Source: Aggregatilineales bacterium
GTDB lineage: Bacteria; Chloroflexota; Anaerolineae; Aggregatilineales; Phototrophicaceae
NCBI GenBank assembly: GCA_030834905.1
Contig: JAUQWZ010000057.1
Coordinates: forward strand, 1-64,000
DNA length: 64,000 nt
Direction: 5' to 3'
The notes under the pieces were generated by a model that did no database searches, was not told the DNA's origin, and saw only the letters and a program-made list of their open reading frames with translations. The translations under genes were made by a program, and so were the position numbers. This document shows positions 26,393 to 35,681 of the stretch, one piece after another (the stretch's first letter is position 1; the number at the start of each line of letters is the position of its first letter).

Positions 26393-26414
26393 GGGGCGCA
26401 GCACGCTGCGCCCC
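26393..26414. repeat. Intergenic palindromic repeat, copy 2
   Basis: GGGGCGCAGC (26393-26402) and GCTGCGCCCC (26405-26414) form a perfect 10-bp stem with a 2-base loop, preceded by TGTA. It lies directly after the ABC operon. Confidence 0.6.
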
Positions 26415-26535
26415 ATATGCACCAGGATGAGGCGTTTTTCGCTTGCGAAGGCGACCTGTTTTTTCGCCACGGACAGTTTATTGTCTGGCGGCGCGGACAA
26501 ATAGTGGCTGCCATACCGCTTGACTTGATACGCAA

Positions 26536-26561
26536 TAGGGGCGACTCACGAGTCGCCCCTA
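26536..26561. repeat. Intergenic palindromic repeat, copy 3
   Basis: TAGGGGCGACTC (26536-26547) and GAGTCGCCCCTA (26550-26561) form a perfect 12-bp stem with a 2-base loop, followed by CACTTTTTG. It lies between convergent genes and could end transcription of the ABC operon. Confidence 0.65.
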
Positions 26562-26591
26562 CACTTTTTGGGAGCCGCAAGTTTTAGGCTG

Positions 26592-28187
26592 TTACGCCGC
26601 CCGTGGAATATTCACCCGGCGGGTGGTACACAGCACCTGCCCGCCCTGGAAGGCGGTCACTTCCCACCCGAACATACCACCCGGACCGATGGCTGCCGCG
26701 CTGGTGTCGATGCTGATGCTTGAGCCGACGCCGCCAGTGCTTGCCAGCCGGACGTTTGCCCCGCTTTCGTTGAAAATGCTGACCCAGTAATCATCCGCGC
26801 CCGGCATGAGCGTCCAGTAGAAGGTGCTGATGCCGTTTGCCAGCCCGTCAAGTGGGGACTGCGGCTGGAAAACGCTGCAATCGCCCGCTGGCGGTTGGGT
26901 AGGCTGCGCGGGCGGCGCTGTCGGCTGACCTGCCTGCGGTGGGCGGGTGTTTCGCGGCTGACCGGGCGGCTGGGTGCGAACCGGCGAAACGGTTGGGGGA
27001 TCGATCTCCGGCAGAAGGCTCGGATCGTCCTGCACCGTGACCACAAAATCCGCGACCCACCCCGGTTCGTCTTCCTCCAGGTCGATAGCATACCAGCCGG
27101 TGCCCCGGCTGCTGATGCCGATTAGCTCAACCGACTGCCCGCGCCGCAGCGAGCCGATGACTGTGAAGCCGGTGCCATCGCCGGAACGCACGTTGGCGTT
27201 GGTATTGGCGACCGCGATAATCACCACCGGCGTTGGCGTGGCTGACGGAGTCAGCGTGTGGGTCGGAGTGCTGGTGGGCGTCTCGGACGGCGTGTGAGTA
27301 GGCGAGGGCGTAAACGTGGGCGTGTTGGTCGCCGCTGGTGTTTCGGTTGGCGTGGGGGCGGCAGTATCCGTCGGCGCTGGCGTTGGCGTGCTGGTGGGCG
27401 TGAGCGTATCGGTGGCGGTAGCGGTTGGAGAATTGGTTGGCAGCAGCGTGACCGTCGGCTGAAATTCCACAATCGGAATCGCCAGCAGGTCACCGCTGAT
27501 TTCGATGAACCGGCTGCCGCTTTCCACCCAGACTCGCGAGTCGTCGGGGAGCAGCAGCAGGAGCCACGCTCCATCGGCGCTGGTGCCGACGATCTCAAAT
27601 GCCTGATCAGGCTCCAGCGCGGCGGCGGTTCCGAACTGCGTCCCCGGTCCGCTGCGCGCGTTCAGCGGGCGCAGCACCCGCAGCGAAGGCGGTCCTTCGA
27701 TCACAGTAATCGCGCCATCCACGATGGTGATCGAGTCTTCAACCACATCTGTCCCCAGATTGATGCTTTCAACCGTCAGCGGCGATTCGCCCAGCGCCAG
27801 CCCGGTGATCGAGAGTTGAAGGAAAACGCTGCTGTCCGGCGGCGGCGGTTGGCTCGAAACGGACGTGGTCACCCGGAGCGTGCCTTCTTCGTTGTCGATG
27901 ATGTTTCTGAGCAGCCGCAGGTCTGTCCGGTCGCTGAAATAAGTGCCGATGCCGGAATCGCGAATGTTCACCAGCATCACTTCCGGATCGTAGTGGATGG
28001 TGACGTCCAGGCGAGCGCAGGTCATTTCGGGGCAGTCGATGGTCGCTGTGACGGTCTGGGTCGTGCCCAGGGCAATAGACTCGGTGGGCAGGGTGACGGT
28101 GATGGCAGGCTGGGCGGCTGCTGGCAGCAGTCCGCACACGAGCAGCAGCAGAATCAACAGACGAAGGAAGCGCTGCGAAAAGTGCAT
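26592..28187 (-). CDS. Secreted cohesin-like / SH3b surface protein with Thr/Pro linker
   Basis: About 531 residues from the ATG at 28187; AGGTGAG upstream favours it over an ATG at 28217. A signal peptide (LRLLILLLLVCGLLPAAAQ) leads to a cohesin-like beta domain (ITVTLPTESIALGTTQTVTATI, DVTIHYDPEVM). A first SH3b-like domain follows (LRVLRPLNARSGPGTQFG), then a 60-residue Thr/Pro/Ser linker. A second SH3b domain (NTNANVRSGDGTGFTVIG), a Pro-rich linker and a C-terminal beta domain close the protein. Likely a cell-wall or extracellular binding protein; a ligand cannot be named. No anchor is seen. Confidence 0.8.
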   Translation of the reverse strand: MHFSQRFLRLLILLLLVCGLLPAAAQPAITVTLPTESIALGTTQTVTATIDCPEMTCARLDVTIHYDPEVMLVNIRDSGIGTYFSDRTDLRLLRNIIDNEEGTLRVTTSVSSQPPPPDSSVFLQLSITGLALGESPLTVESINLGTDVVEDSITIVDGAITVIEGPPSLRVLRPLNARSGPGTQFGTAAALEPDQAFEIVGTSADGAWLLLLLPDDSRVWVESGSRFIEISGDLLAIPIVEFQPTVTLLPTNSPTATATDTLTPTSTPTPAPTDTAAPTPTETPAATNTPTFTPSPTHTPSETPTSTPTHTLTPSATPTPVVIIAVANTNANVRSGDGTGFTVIGSLRRGQSVELIGISSRGTGWYAIDLEEDEPGWVADFVVTVQDDPSLLPEIDPPTVSPVRTQPPGQPRNTRPPQAGQPTAPPAQPTQPPAGDCSVFQPQSPLDGLANGISTFYWTLMPGADDYWVSIFNESGANVRLASTGGVGSSISIDTSAAAIGPGGMFGWEVTAFQGGQVLCTTRRVNIPRAA

Positions 28188-28284
28188 AGTGCGAGGCTCA
28201 CCTTTCTCAATACTCACTTCTATTTACAGCCATCATACTTGGTTTAGCGCTGGGGCGCAAAAGCAGGCGTGGGCGTAGGGGGGC

Positions 28285-28309
28285 AGGGCGCAGCAGCACG
28301 CCGCGCCCT
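28285..28309. repeat. Intergenic palindromic repeat, copy 4 (imperfect)
   Basis: AGGGCGCAGC (28285-28294) and GCCGCGCCCT (28300-28309) form a 10-bp stem with one mismatch. The surroundings (CGTAGGGG) resemble copies 2 and 3. Confidence 0.5.
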
Positions 28310-28345
28310 AGGTATCCTGAAAATAGTGCCGGGTGTCGCGCCCGG

Positions 28346-29920
28346 TTAGTCTCCTGCCAGCGCGACCACCTCAGCGGCATTGAGGCTGCCGATGTAAATC
28401 CCGACCGCGCGGATATCGCCGTCAAAGACATCTACCCGCTGGCTGCGGCGGCGTGCCGCGCCGATGATGGTGCTGCCAAGCGCATCCCAGGGATCGGCAA
28501 ACGCCGCGGTGCTGTGCAGCTCGCCATCGACATACAGACTTAACTCGCGGTTGGGCGCATCGTAGACGCCTGCCAGCGCATACCACGTCCCGACTTCGGG
28601 CGCGAAGGTGGATTCGGCGGCTATGGACGTTCGTCCAAGTCCATCAAACAGGGTGAAGGCGAATCTGCCGTCCTGGTAACCGAGCACGAAGTTACTGGTG
28701 ATGCCGCCATCCTGACTGACAAAGGCATACTGTCCATCGGCTGCGTTCAGGCGTACTTCGGCGGTGACGGTGTAGCTGCCGACGGTGGCGACCAGCGGCT
28801 GACCCAGATCGAGGTAGCCATCCGGCGCGGAAACTTCCTCAAGCGCCGCCACCAGACCACACGGCTCGCCCGAAGGAAGCGGTTGGGCGGTATCGGGCGG
28901 AATTGGCGGCTCGAACACCGGCACGCCGTCATCCGACCAGGTGAACGACTGCGCGTAGATGGCGCGGTCATCCCAGCCGGGGGTCGCCAGCGTTTTCGCG
29001 TGATAGAGAAACCAATGCTGCTGACCGTCGGGCGAGCGCACCGGGCTGGAATTGTGACCGGGTCCGTAGACCGGCGTTTCGGCGTCCGGCACCTGCTCGA
29101 ACACAGGTCCCGTTTCCGTCCATGAGGCGGCTTCCAGCGGATCGTCGCCTGTCAGCGTGAGGATGCCCAGCTTGTAGGCGGGCATCCAGCTTGCGTCGGC
29201 GGAATAGACGATTGACACCCGTCCGTCGTGGATGAACGGCTGCGGTCCTTCGTTGATTGCTGCCACGCTCGATTCCCAGGGTTGATCGGGCTGACCGATC
29301 AGGTGGCGCTCGCCGGAGATCGTCAGCGGATCGCTCATCTCGGCGATATACAGGTTCTGCGGGAAGTCGCCAATATCGCCTTCCCAACCCGACCAGACCA
29401 TGTAAAGCTGATTCTGATATTCAAAGACCGCGCCGTCAATCGCCCACTTGTCCGAAGCTGGATCGTAGACTTTGCCGACCATCATCCAGCTTCCCAACGG
29501 ATCGTCAGTATCGGCTTGCAGCACAAACATGCGGTGCGATGGATTATTCCCCGGCTGATCGGTTGCGGCGACGTAGATGTACCAGCTTCCGTCGATATAC
29601 TGAAGCTCAGGTGCCCACATATCGTAGCTGTACGGCTCGCCAGTGGGCGGTCGGTATACCTGGACGGAAGCCGCACCGCGCAGCCCGGTGAGCGTCTCTG
29701 ATCGGCTGATCGCCAGACTGCCGCCGACTGACTGGACGAGGTAGTAGGATCCGTCCTGGTAGACCACCGACGGATCCTGCCCCAGTGGGATAATCGGGTT
29801 GAGAAACGAGCATTCAACGGCGCTGATCGGCGCGACGCCTGCGCCAGCCAGCACTAGGGTCAGGCATACCACGACGGCGGCGAACATGGACGCTCCTTTT
29901 ACCAAAGCCTGCGCGGGCAT
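28346..29920 (-). CDS. Secreted GH43-type glycosidase with LamG-like C-terminal domain
   Basis: A 524-residue exported enzyme. Residues about 12-35 are a signal peptide. The five-blade propeller of GH43 spans about 38-330: general base Asp49 (PLGQDPSVVY), an Asp in KWAIDGAVFEYQNQLYMVWSG and a likely acid Glu in INEGPQPFIHDGRV. A concanavalin/LamG-like domain (about 350-520: YTVTAEVRLN, LSLYVDGELHSTAAF) may bind polysaccharide. Arabinan- or xylan-type substrates are typical. The ATG overlaps the stop of the GH2 gene (TGATG), so both are translated together. Confidence 0.85.
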   Translation of the reverse strand: MPAQALVKGASMFAAVVVCLTLVLAGAGVAPISAVECSFLNPIIPLGQDPSVVYQDGSYYLVQSVGGSLAISRSETLTGLRGAASVQVYRPPTGEPYSYDMWAPELQYIDGSWYIYVAATDQPGNNPSHRMFVLQADTDDPLGSWMMVGKVYDPASDKWAIDGAVFEYQNQLYMVWSGWEGDIGDFPQNLYIAEMSDPLTISGERHLIGQPDQPWESSVAAINEGPQPFIHDGRVSIVYSADASWMPAYKLGILTLTGDDPLEAASWTETGPVFEQVPDAETPVYGPGHNSSPVRSPDGQQHWFLYHAKTLATPGWDDRAIYAQSFTWSDDGVPVFEPPIPPDTAQPLPSGEPCGLVAALEEVSAPDGYLDLGQPLVATVGSYTVTAEVRLNAADGQYAFVSQDGGITSNFVLGYQDGRFAFTLFDGLGRTSIAAESTFAPEVGTWYALAGVYDAPNRELSLYVDGELHSTAAFADPWDALGSTIIGAARRRSQRVDVFDGDIRAVGIYIGSLNAAEVVALAGD

Positions 29921-32754
29921 CAATAATTGGCTTTCAGCACCGGCTGGCAGGCATCGGACGTGAGATGATCGATCAGGTCGTGCAGCATGGCGGCTGCTAC
30001 CGGCTGGTGGCGCAGCGTCTCGAACAGGCGGTACATGGTCATGATGACGCGCCCGCGCCCATAGCGGAACTGAACCGTATGCACCGCCGGAAGCCGCAGC
30101 CAGCCCGAAATCTGCCCACCGAGGAAATCCGGCTGGACAGCGGCGTCTTCCACCGGCAAGCCCAGGATGACTCCCGACGGAATCACGTCGAGGAAGGGCA
30201 GCGACAGCGGGTTCTCGATGTGCAGGCGAGGGTAAATCTCGGAACGCAGCCAGCTAAAGCTGGTCGCCCAGTTGCCGCTGTAGGTGCCGCCGCGCCCATG
30301 CCGCCAGAAGAACGGACTGGCGCTCATCGAACTCAGGAACAGCATATCGCCGCCCTGACGCACCCACTCCAGCACCTCGGCGGTTGGGTAATCGGTCACA
30401 ATCAGGCTGGTATCCGAACCGAGCCTGCCAGAGACGTGATAGCCGAGGCTGCGCAGGGCGCTGCCGAGCGCGCCGGGTGCTGCGCCCGCGTCCGGCGGCG
30501 CGGCGGTGCCGCTGAAGACGGCTGACTGCTCTGGTCGGGCGATGACGGTGACTTCGCCGCCGAAGCTGGCTTTTTGCGCCGCCGTGGACAGCACCAGCAC
30601 CGACACCTGATTGATGGCGAGAGTCGAGCTGCCTTCAATCGCCAGTCTCATCGTTGCCATCTGGCTGGCATCCACCATCGGCAGCTTCCAGGCGACCGCG
30701 CCCAGATCGCGCACCTGACCGCGCCCCAGCGAGTCGATCTGCGCGCTAAACACATCCTCGCCGCCGGTGGCTGCCCGCGCGGTGACGTTCGTCCAGTCAG
30801 CGCCGCTGTAGTGCGAGGCGTACAGGTGGACAGGGATGGTTTCGCTGTCCCAGTAGGCATAACGGCGCAGATGCGGGATGATCATGTCGGGGGCGTTAAT
30901 TTCGGCGGCGCGGTGGTGGAAGGCTTTGGTGCCGCGCTCGAAATCGAGCAAACCGTTGCTTTCCCAGTAGATGTCGCTCAGTTCGGTAATGACGTAGCCC
31001 TGTATCTGAGGCTGGCGGCGCAGATGTTCGATTTCATATTTGAGGGCGTTGAAGCCATGCCATTGAGTCGCCTCGGCAAAGCTGTCGTAGTCCGACCAGA
31101 GCCGATCCAAACCCAACGATGTAAACCGATCCAGCACGCCGGTGGGTACGGTTGCCTCGCCATCAAAGGGTGACCACCAACCGCCGAGTTTGAACCAATC
31201 CGGCTCGACACCGTGGTATTTGCTCAGCGTCGGCAGCGCCCAGTTGCCAAATTCAGACAGGATGATCGGCTCGCTGCCGGTGCGCTGGGCGTCGCCGGTG
31301 TTTGAGAAGCTCCATAGGGGGCGCAGGGCGAACTGCTCGACGAACTGCTCAAACTGATCGGCGCTGTCAGGAATGTTGGTGTAGATGTGGAAGTCGTCAA
31401 GGTCACTCTTGACGTGAACGCTCAATCCCCAGGGCGCGGGGCAGGGCGAGTTATCGACCACCAGCCGCGTCGGGTCAAGCTGCTTGCAGTGGTCGTACAT
31501 CTCCGCCACCCAGTCGCGGTCGGACTGGCTCAACAGCAGCGACGTGCCCCAGTCTTCGTTGACAATCGTCCAGATGATGAGCGAAGGATGGTTGTAATCG
31601 CGGGCGATCATCTCCTCAAGCGTCAGGCGGGCGCGGGCTTTCACTGCATCGTCCAGATAGACGCCGGACTCGTAGGCGGTCGTGCGCTGGTAGAAGGTGC
31701 GCCACGACGGAATTTCCGCCCAGACGAGCAGCCCCATCTCGTCGGCGAACTGGAGATAACGCGGATCGGGCGGCTTAATGTGACAGCGCAGGCTGTTGAG
31801 TCCCAGTTCTTTGGCTTTGCGGAACTGGTCGCGCAGGAATTCGTCCGATGGGACGGTGTAGATGGTGTCGGGATACATATCCTGATCGAGCGCGCACAGC
31901 AGGTAGATCGGCTCGTCGTTGAGCAGCAGGTAGCCGTCGCGGGTGCTGATCTCGCGGAAGCCAAACGTCTCGCTGGTCTGGTCGTGATCGCCGTCCGCGG
32001 TCAGGTGGATATCGGCGGTGTAGAGCGCTGGCGTTTCGGGCGTCCACAGGTTTGGCTGCGACAGGCGCACCGTCACCGCTGCCTCTGCCTGATCCGCCGA
32101 CACCTGGGTTTCGACCGTCTGTCCGGCAATCGTCACCGCCAGCGCCGCCGCGCCCGCGCCGCCAAGCTGCACCTGAACGCGCGCCTCGTCGGTGTGGATA
32201 TCGGGCGTGATGTGGGCGCTTTTGATGTAGCGGCTCGGTACAGCCGTCAGGGTCACGTCCTGCCAGATGCCGCTGACGTCGATGTACCACGTTTGTTTGC
32301 CATGGGGGATTAACTCCGGGTCAAACGGCGGCTGTGTCCTGTCCGGTTGGATGCCGTCGCGCCAGCGCGGGGTGCTGATTTCGGTCTGCGGGGTGTCATA
32401 GACGCGCACCGTCAGCGTGTTTGAACCCTGCCGGACAAACTGGCGGATGGGGAACTCAAAGGCGGTGTAGCCGCCCTCATGCGACCCGACACGGGTATCG
32501 TTGACGTAGACTTCGCACCAGTAATCCACGGCGCCAAAGCGCAGCAGCAGTTCGCCGGACAGCCAGGCGTCGTCGAGTTCAAACGTCGTGCGATACCAGC
32601 AGTAGCCGCCGTAGCGCTCTAGTTCCGGGAAGGCTGCCTGTATCGGCAGCGGCACCGTGATCTCGCGGTCAGGCTGAAGCGACTGACACTGAAGGAGTCC
32701 ATCGGGATCAAGCTGAAAAGACCATTGTCCTGAAAGTGAACTGAACAAACGCAT
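29920..32754 (-). CDS. GH2-family glycoside hydrolase
   Basis: A 944-residue enzyme with a jelly-roll sugar-binding domain (about 5-175: LSGQWSFQLDPDG, WYRTTFEL, EVYVNDTRVGSHEGGYTAFEF), an Ig-like domain, then a TIM barrel. The acid/base glutamate is in IIWTIVNEDWG (near 397) and the nucleophile in ILSEFGNWA (near 500). A long C-terminal region of beta-rich sequence follows. No signal peptide is seen, so it likely works in the cytoplasm on sugars released outside by the coupled GH43. Beta-galactosidase, glucuronidase and mannosidase are all possible. Confidence 0.88.
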   Translation of the reverse strand: MRLFSSLSGQWSFQLDPDGLLQCQSLQPDREITVPLPIQAAFPELERYGGYCWYRTTFELDDAWLSGELLLRFGAVDYWCEVYVNDTRVGSHEGGYTAFEFPIRQFVRQGSNTLTVRVYDTPQTEISTPRWRDGIQPDRTQPPFDPELIPHGKQTWYIDVSGIWQDVTLTAVPSRYIKSAHITPDIHTDEARVQVQLGGAGAAALAVTIAGQTVETQVSADQAEAAVTVRLSQPNLWTPETPALYTADIHLTADGDHDQTSETFGFREISTRDGYLLLNDEPIYLLCALDQDMYPDTIYTVPSDEFLRDQFRKAKELGLNSLRCHIKPPDPRYLQFADEMGLLVWAEIPSWRTFYQRTTAYESGVYLDDAVKARARLTLEEMIARDYNHPSLIIWTIVNEDWGTSLLLSQSDRDWVAEMYDHCKQLDPTRLVVDNSPCPAPWGLSVHVKSDLDDFHIYTNIPDSADQFEQFVEQFALRPLWSFSNTGDAQRTGSEPIILSEFGNWALPTLSKYHGVEPDWFKLGGWWSPFDGEATVPTGVLDRFTSLGLDRLWSDYDSFAEATQWHGFNALKYEIEHLRRQPQIQGYVITELSDIYWESNGLLDFERGTKAFHHRAAEINAPDMIIPHLRRYAYWDSETIPVHLYASHYSGADWTNVTARAATGGEDVFSAQIDSLGRGQVRDLGAVAWKLPMVDASQMATMRLAIEGSSTLAINQVSVLVLSTAAQKASFGGEVTVIARPEQSAVFSGTAAPPDAGAAPGALGSALRSLGYHVSGRLGSDTSLIVTDYPTAEVLEWVRQGGDMLFLSSMSASPFFWRHGRGGTYSGNWATSFSWLRSEIYPRLHIENPLSLPFLDVIPSGVILGLPVEDAAVQPDFLGGQISGWLRLPAVHTVQFRYGRGRVIMTMYRLFETLRHQPVAAAMLHDLIDHLTSDACQPVLKANY

Positions 32755-32842
32755 TTGAAAAACTCCCCATCATCCTATTCGAGCGATTTCAGCCATCGCT
32801 CGTACCCGATAAATCGCCGCCTGCACCAGCGGCGCGCACGTC

Positions 32843-33289
32843 TTACTGCGTGACCAGCCACGCGCCAATCGTGAGGAATACCAGCCCCAGGAAACGCTGA
32901 AGGCTGAAGGAATGCTGCGCCAGACCAAACCAACCATAGTGATCGATGATCATGCCGAGCGTCAACTGCGCCACGATCAGCAGCGCCGAGGCGACCGTCG
33001 CGCCGACGCGGGGCAGCGTGTAGGAGAAGGTGATATACAGCAGCAGTCCCAATCCCCCCGCAAGGAAGAACGGGCGCGGGATGTTCTGCAGCTCGCGCAG
33101 ATTGACCCCGCCGCTGACCAGCATAAACAGGGCAGAGGCAATCGCGCCACCCAGATGGATGATCAGGCTGCTGGCGTAGGGACCCACCCGCTGGCTCATG
33201 ACGCCCGACATCGGTCCCTGCAGCGCGACCGCCACCCCGCCAATCAACCCGACCACGACCACGCTGACGACTTCAAAGAGACTGTTCAT
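32843..33289 (-). CDS. DMT-family membrane protein (YdcZ/DUF606-like)
   Basis: A 148-residue protein with five hydrophobic segments and the family-like stretches GGVAVALQGPMSGVMSQRVGPYASSLIIHLGGA and LPRVGATVASALLIVAQL. DUF606 proteins are half-length drug/metabolite transporters that pair as dimers. The substrate is unknown. It is downstream of nothing obvious and on the same strand as the GH2 gene, 88 bases away. Confidence 0.75.
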   Translation of the reverse strand: MNSLFEVVSVVVVGLIGGVAVALQGPMSGVMSQRVGPYASSLIIHLGGAIASALFMLVSGGVNLRELQNIPRPFFLAGGLGLLLYITFSYTLPRVGATVASALLIVAQLTLGMIIDHYGWFGLAQHSFSLQRFLGLVFLTIGAWLVTQ

Positions 33290-33500
33290 GGTTATCCTGC
33301 TGTGAACGTACTACGGGTGCAGATTGTAAACCGATGTTGTCAGTTTGCGTACACACGAAGTGACAGCAGTTTGTTTCGGTTGCGGGATGCCAGCCGCTGA
33401 TCGTAATTACAAATAGCTGCCAGCCTATGATGTCTGTCACTATCAAGCGCGATCCATGCCTGCTAGTGTGAAGTCAGATGAGTGCTTTCATAAGGGGAAA

Positions 33501-34022
33501 ATGATTGTGTCCAACAGGATTCTGGTGACTTATGCCACGATGACCGGCTCAACCGCAGGCGTCGCCGAAGCCATTGGCAGCACGCTTTCAGAAGGCGGCG
33601 CGCAGGTGGTCGTACTGCCGATGAAAGACGTTCAGGACATCAGTTCTTATCAGGCGGTGGTGGCTGGCAGCGCCATACAAGGGGGCATCTGGCTTCCGGA
33701 AGCCATGCAGTTCATGCGAACGTTCCAGACAGCGCTGGCGGGGAAGCCGTTTGCTGCCTTCATGGTGTGTATGACGATGTCGGTGAAAAAGGAAAGTTTC
33801 CAGCAGGGTGTCGCGGGCTGGATGGCACCGGTGCGGGCGTTGGTCAAGCCGGTGAGCGAGGGCTACTTTGCCGGGATACTCGATATCTCTAAAGTGCCGT
33901 CATTTGGCGACCGGTTGAAATTCCGCCTGAGCGTCCTGTCCGGCGTCTGGTCGGAAGGCGATCACCGCGACTGGAACGCCATCAACGACTGGGCGCGCAA
34001 GCTTTTGCCACTGCTGCAATAA
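33501..34022 (+). CDS. Flavodoxin-domain protein
   Basis: A 173-residue protein starting at the ATG at 33501, with AAGGGG just upstream. LVTYATMTGSTAGVAEAIG is the FMN phosphate-binding loop of flavodoxins, followed by the flavodoxin-like core. Close relatives include HemG-type protoporphyrinogen oxidases and other Flavodoxin_5 proteins. It would carry electrons in the cytoplasm; partner unknown. Confidence 0.82.
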   Translation: MIVSNRILVTYATMTGSTAGVAEAIGSTLSEGGAQVVVLPMKDVQDISSYQAVVAGSAIQGGIWLPEAMQFMRTFQTALAGKPFAAFMVCMTMSVKKESFQQGVAGWMAPVRALVKPVSEGYFAGILDISKVPSFGDRLKFRLSVLSGVWSEGDHRDWNAINDWARKLLPLLQ

Positions 34023-34068
34023 GAGCGCCCGCCCTGCGAATGGCGGGGCGAGCATTCATTGTGGCTGA

Positions 34069-34902
34069 CTATTCGGGGCTGCGTTCGCCCGCCTGAATCG
34101 GAATAGGCAGAACATTCTCTTTGGGTGGCAGCGGGCAGGTGGCGAAGTGCGTGAAGGCACAGGGCGGGTGGTAGGCGCGGTTGAAATCGAGATCGACGAT
34201 ACCGGCGTCGCTGACATCCGCGTACACGAAACGCCCCGCGCCATAGGTCGATACGCCGCTGGTGCTGTCGCGGAAGATGAGCCACAACTGATTATCTTTG
34301 GCGGCGAATGCTTTCAGGCGCAGGCGCTTACCCTGAAGCTCGAACTCGACGGTGCCCACATTCGCCAGTGACGCCATCCTGCCAGCCGAGTTTTCGACCT
34401 CGATAGCGCGCGCAGCCGCATACGTATGAAAGGTCGCCTGCACCCGAAAGCGTTCGTCCAGCGGGAACCAGGCGCGACCGCCGAAGGCGCGGCGGGCGTG
34501 GCTGTTGCTATCCTTGACGCGGACGCCGTACTGGTCGCGGCGCCGGATGATGTAGAACGAGACGCTGCCGATTGAGATAATCGTCGGTTCGGAGTCGTCG
34601 TGATCGTCCTGTAGAGGGGCGCTGCGGGTGGGAACGCCGTTTGCCAGTACCTCGACCGGCTCGGTGACGCGCAGGATGGCAGTCTTGCCGTCAAAATCCA
34701 GCACGCCGATTTTGCGCGGCAGGCTTTTGGGCAGGACAACGTCGCAGGCGCTGGCGCTGCCCAGCGTGTTTTCGCCGGGCTTCAGCCAGTAAAGCCCAAT
34801 CGTGGACAGCCAGCCGTCTTCAGCGCGAAGCTGCGCTTCCATATCGGCGCGCCATGCTTCCAGGGATAGTTGATACTCAGTCCAGTTACGGTCAGCGACC
34901 AC
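34069..34902 (-). CDS. DUF1684 family protein
   Basis: A 277-residue protein with the family's C-terminal signature: LIFRDSTSGVSTYGAGRFVY, VDLDFNRAYHPPCAFTHFATCPLPPKENVLPI and AGE. An N-terminal FHA-like fold is sometimes proposed (LGSASACDVVLP). The function is not established. It has no signal peptide and no membrane helix. It is convergent with the flavodoxin gene, with a GC-rich inverted repeat (34025-34055) between them. Confidence 0.85.
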   Translation of the reverse strand: MVADRNWTEYQLSLEAWRADMEAQLRAEDGWLSTIGLYWLKPGENTLGSASACDVVLPKSLPRKIGVLDFDGKTAILRVTEPVEVLANGVPTRSAPLQDDHDDSEPTIISIGSVSFYIIRRRDQYGVRVKDSNSHARRAFGGRAWFPLDERFRVQATFHTYAAARAIEVENSAGRMASLANVGTVEFELQGKRLRLKAFAAKDNQLWLIFRDSTSGVSTYGAGRFVYADVSDAGIVDLDFNRAYHPPCAFTHFATCPLPPKENVLPIPIQAGERSPE

Positions 34903-35032
34903 GACTCAATCTGCTCCTTCGATCCTTGCCAGCGTATGGGTGAATCACCTGCGTCTACATCGTAGAGTCAGGTTCCCGAATGATTCTTACAGATTTTTGT
35001 GAAGTGTAAGATCGCAGCCGCTTTCAGGCAAC

Positions 35033-35059
35033 AAAAAATCCCGCCGTTGCTGGCGGGAT
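35033..35059 (-). terminator. Rho-independent terminator
   Basis: On the minus strand ATCCCGCC (35059-35052) pairs with GGCGGGAT (35045-35038) around a 6-base loop, followed by a run of T (35038-35033). It lies 118 bases after the small gene at 35178, which it probably terminates. Confidence 0.8.
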
Positions 35060-35177
35060 ATGGAGCGTTTGCAGAGGCGTTCAGGCACCAGCGAAGCTGG
35101 CACAACAGCGCTGCCGCAGCAGCGCAACGATGGCGTACATGGGCTGCTGTCCCTCGTTATGAGGGCGCAGGCTGCGG

Positions 35178-35372
35178 CTAATAACCGTGATATTCGGGGT
35201 TCGCTTCGTCGAAGCGCGCGCGCCGCACTTCACCGATCTGGATTTCGAGCTGGCGGAGCAGCTCGGCGACCGGTTCGTTGTGCAGCTTGGCTTTACGCAT
35301 CAGGACTAACAGCGCCCTGATGGAGAGTTCAAGTTCGTTCAAGTGCTGCGGGGAGACGGATTCCAGATCCAT
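35178..35372 (-). CDS. Small helical protein of unknown function
   Basis: A 64-residue, highly charged, mostly helical protein (LESVSPQHLNELELSIRALL). I do not recognise a family. AGGAAA lies nine bases before the ATG at 35372; a GTG nine bases earlier is less well placed. A strong terminator follows, so it seems to be an independent unit. No membrane segment or signal peptide. Confidence 0.6.
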   Translation of the reverse strand: MDLESVSPQHLNELELSIRALLVLMRKAKLHNEPVAELLRQLEIQIGEVRRARFDEANPEYHGY

Positions 35373-35681
35373 TTTCTTCACTTTCCTAGTCTCTGTTTGC
35401 GAGAAAATGGGACTACCTTAAAGCATTTTCCCTCAACTGGCGGTCGATTGATCGTGTAACAGGTGCCAGCAGCAGACATTTCACGGCGAGCACATGGACA
35501 ACAACTCAAGCCTTGTTACGACATGAGACAAATTATAAGAACTGGCGTGGTTAAAAATGCAGGTGGGATCAGCTCGGCAACATAGTCCGAGATGCATTTA
35601 CGTGCCAGGCTCATATCGACCCTATTCTATTAATTATCGCATAAATTCGGCTTATCGTAAAGAGACAGTTCGTGAGTCCAC
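35373..35681. other. Intergenic region, nothing recognised
   Basis: About 310 bases, rather AT-rich in 35520-35660. I found no gene with a family resemblance, no RNA gene and no clear hairpin. Confidence 0.5.

Noticed and set aside
25183..26580. Long minus-strand frame opposite ABC subunit B
   Set aside because: Antisense shadow of a clear ABC gene; no domain and no start signal.
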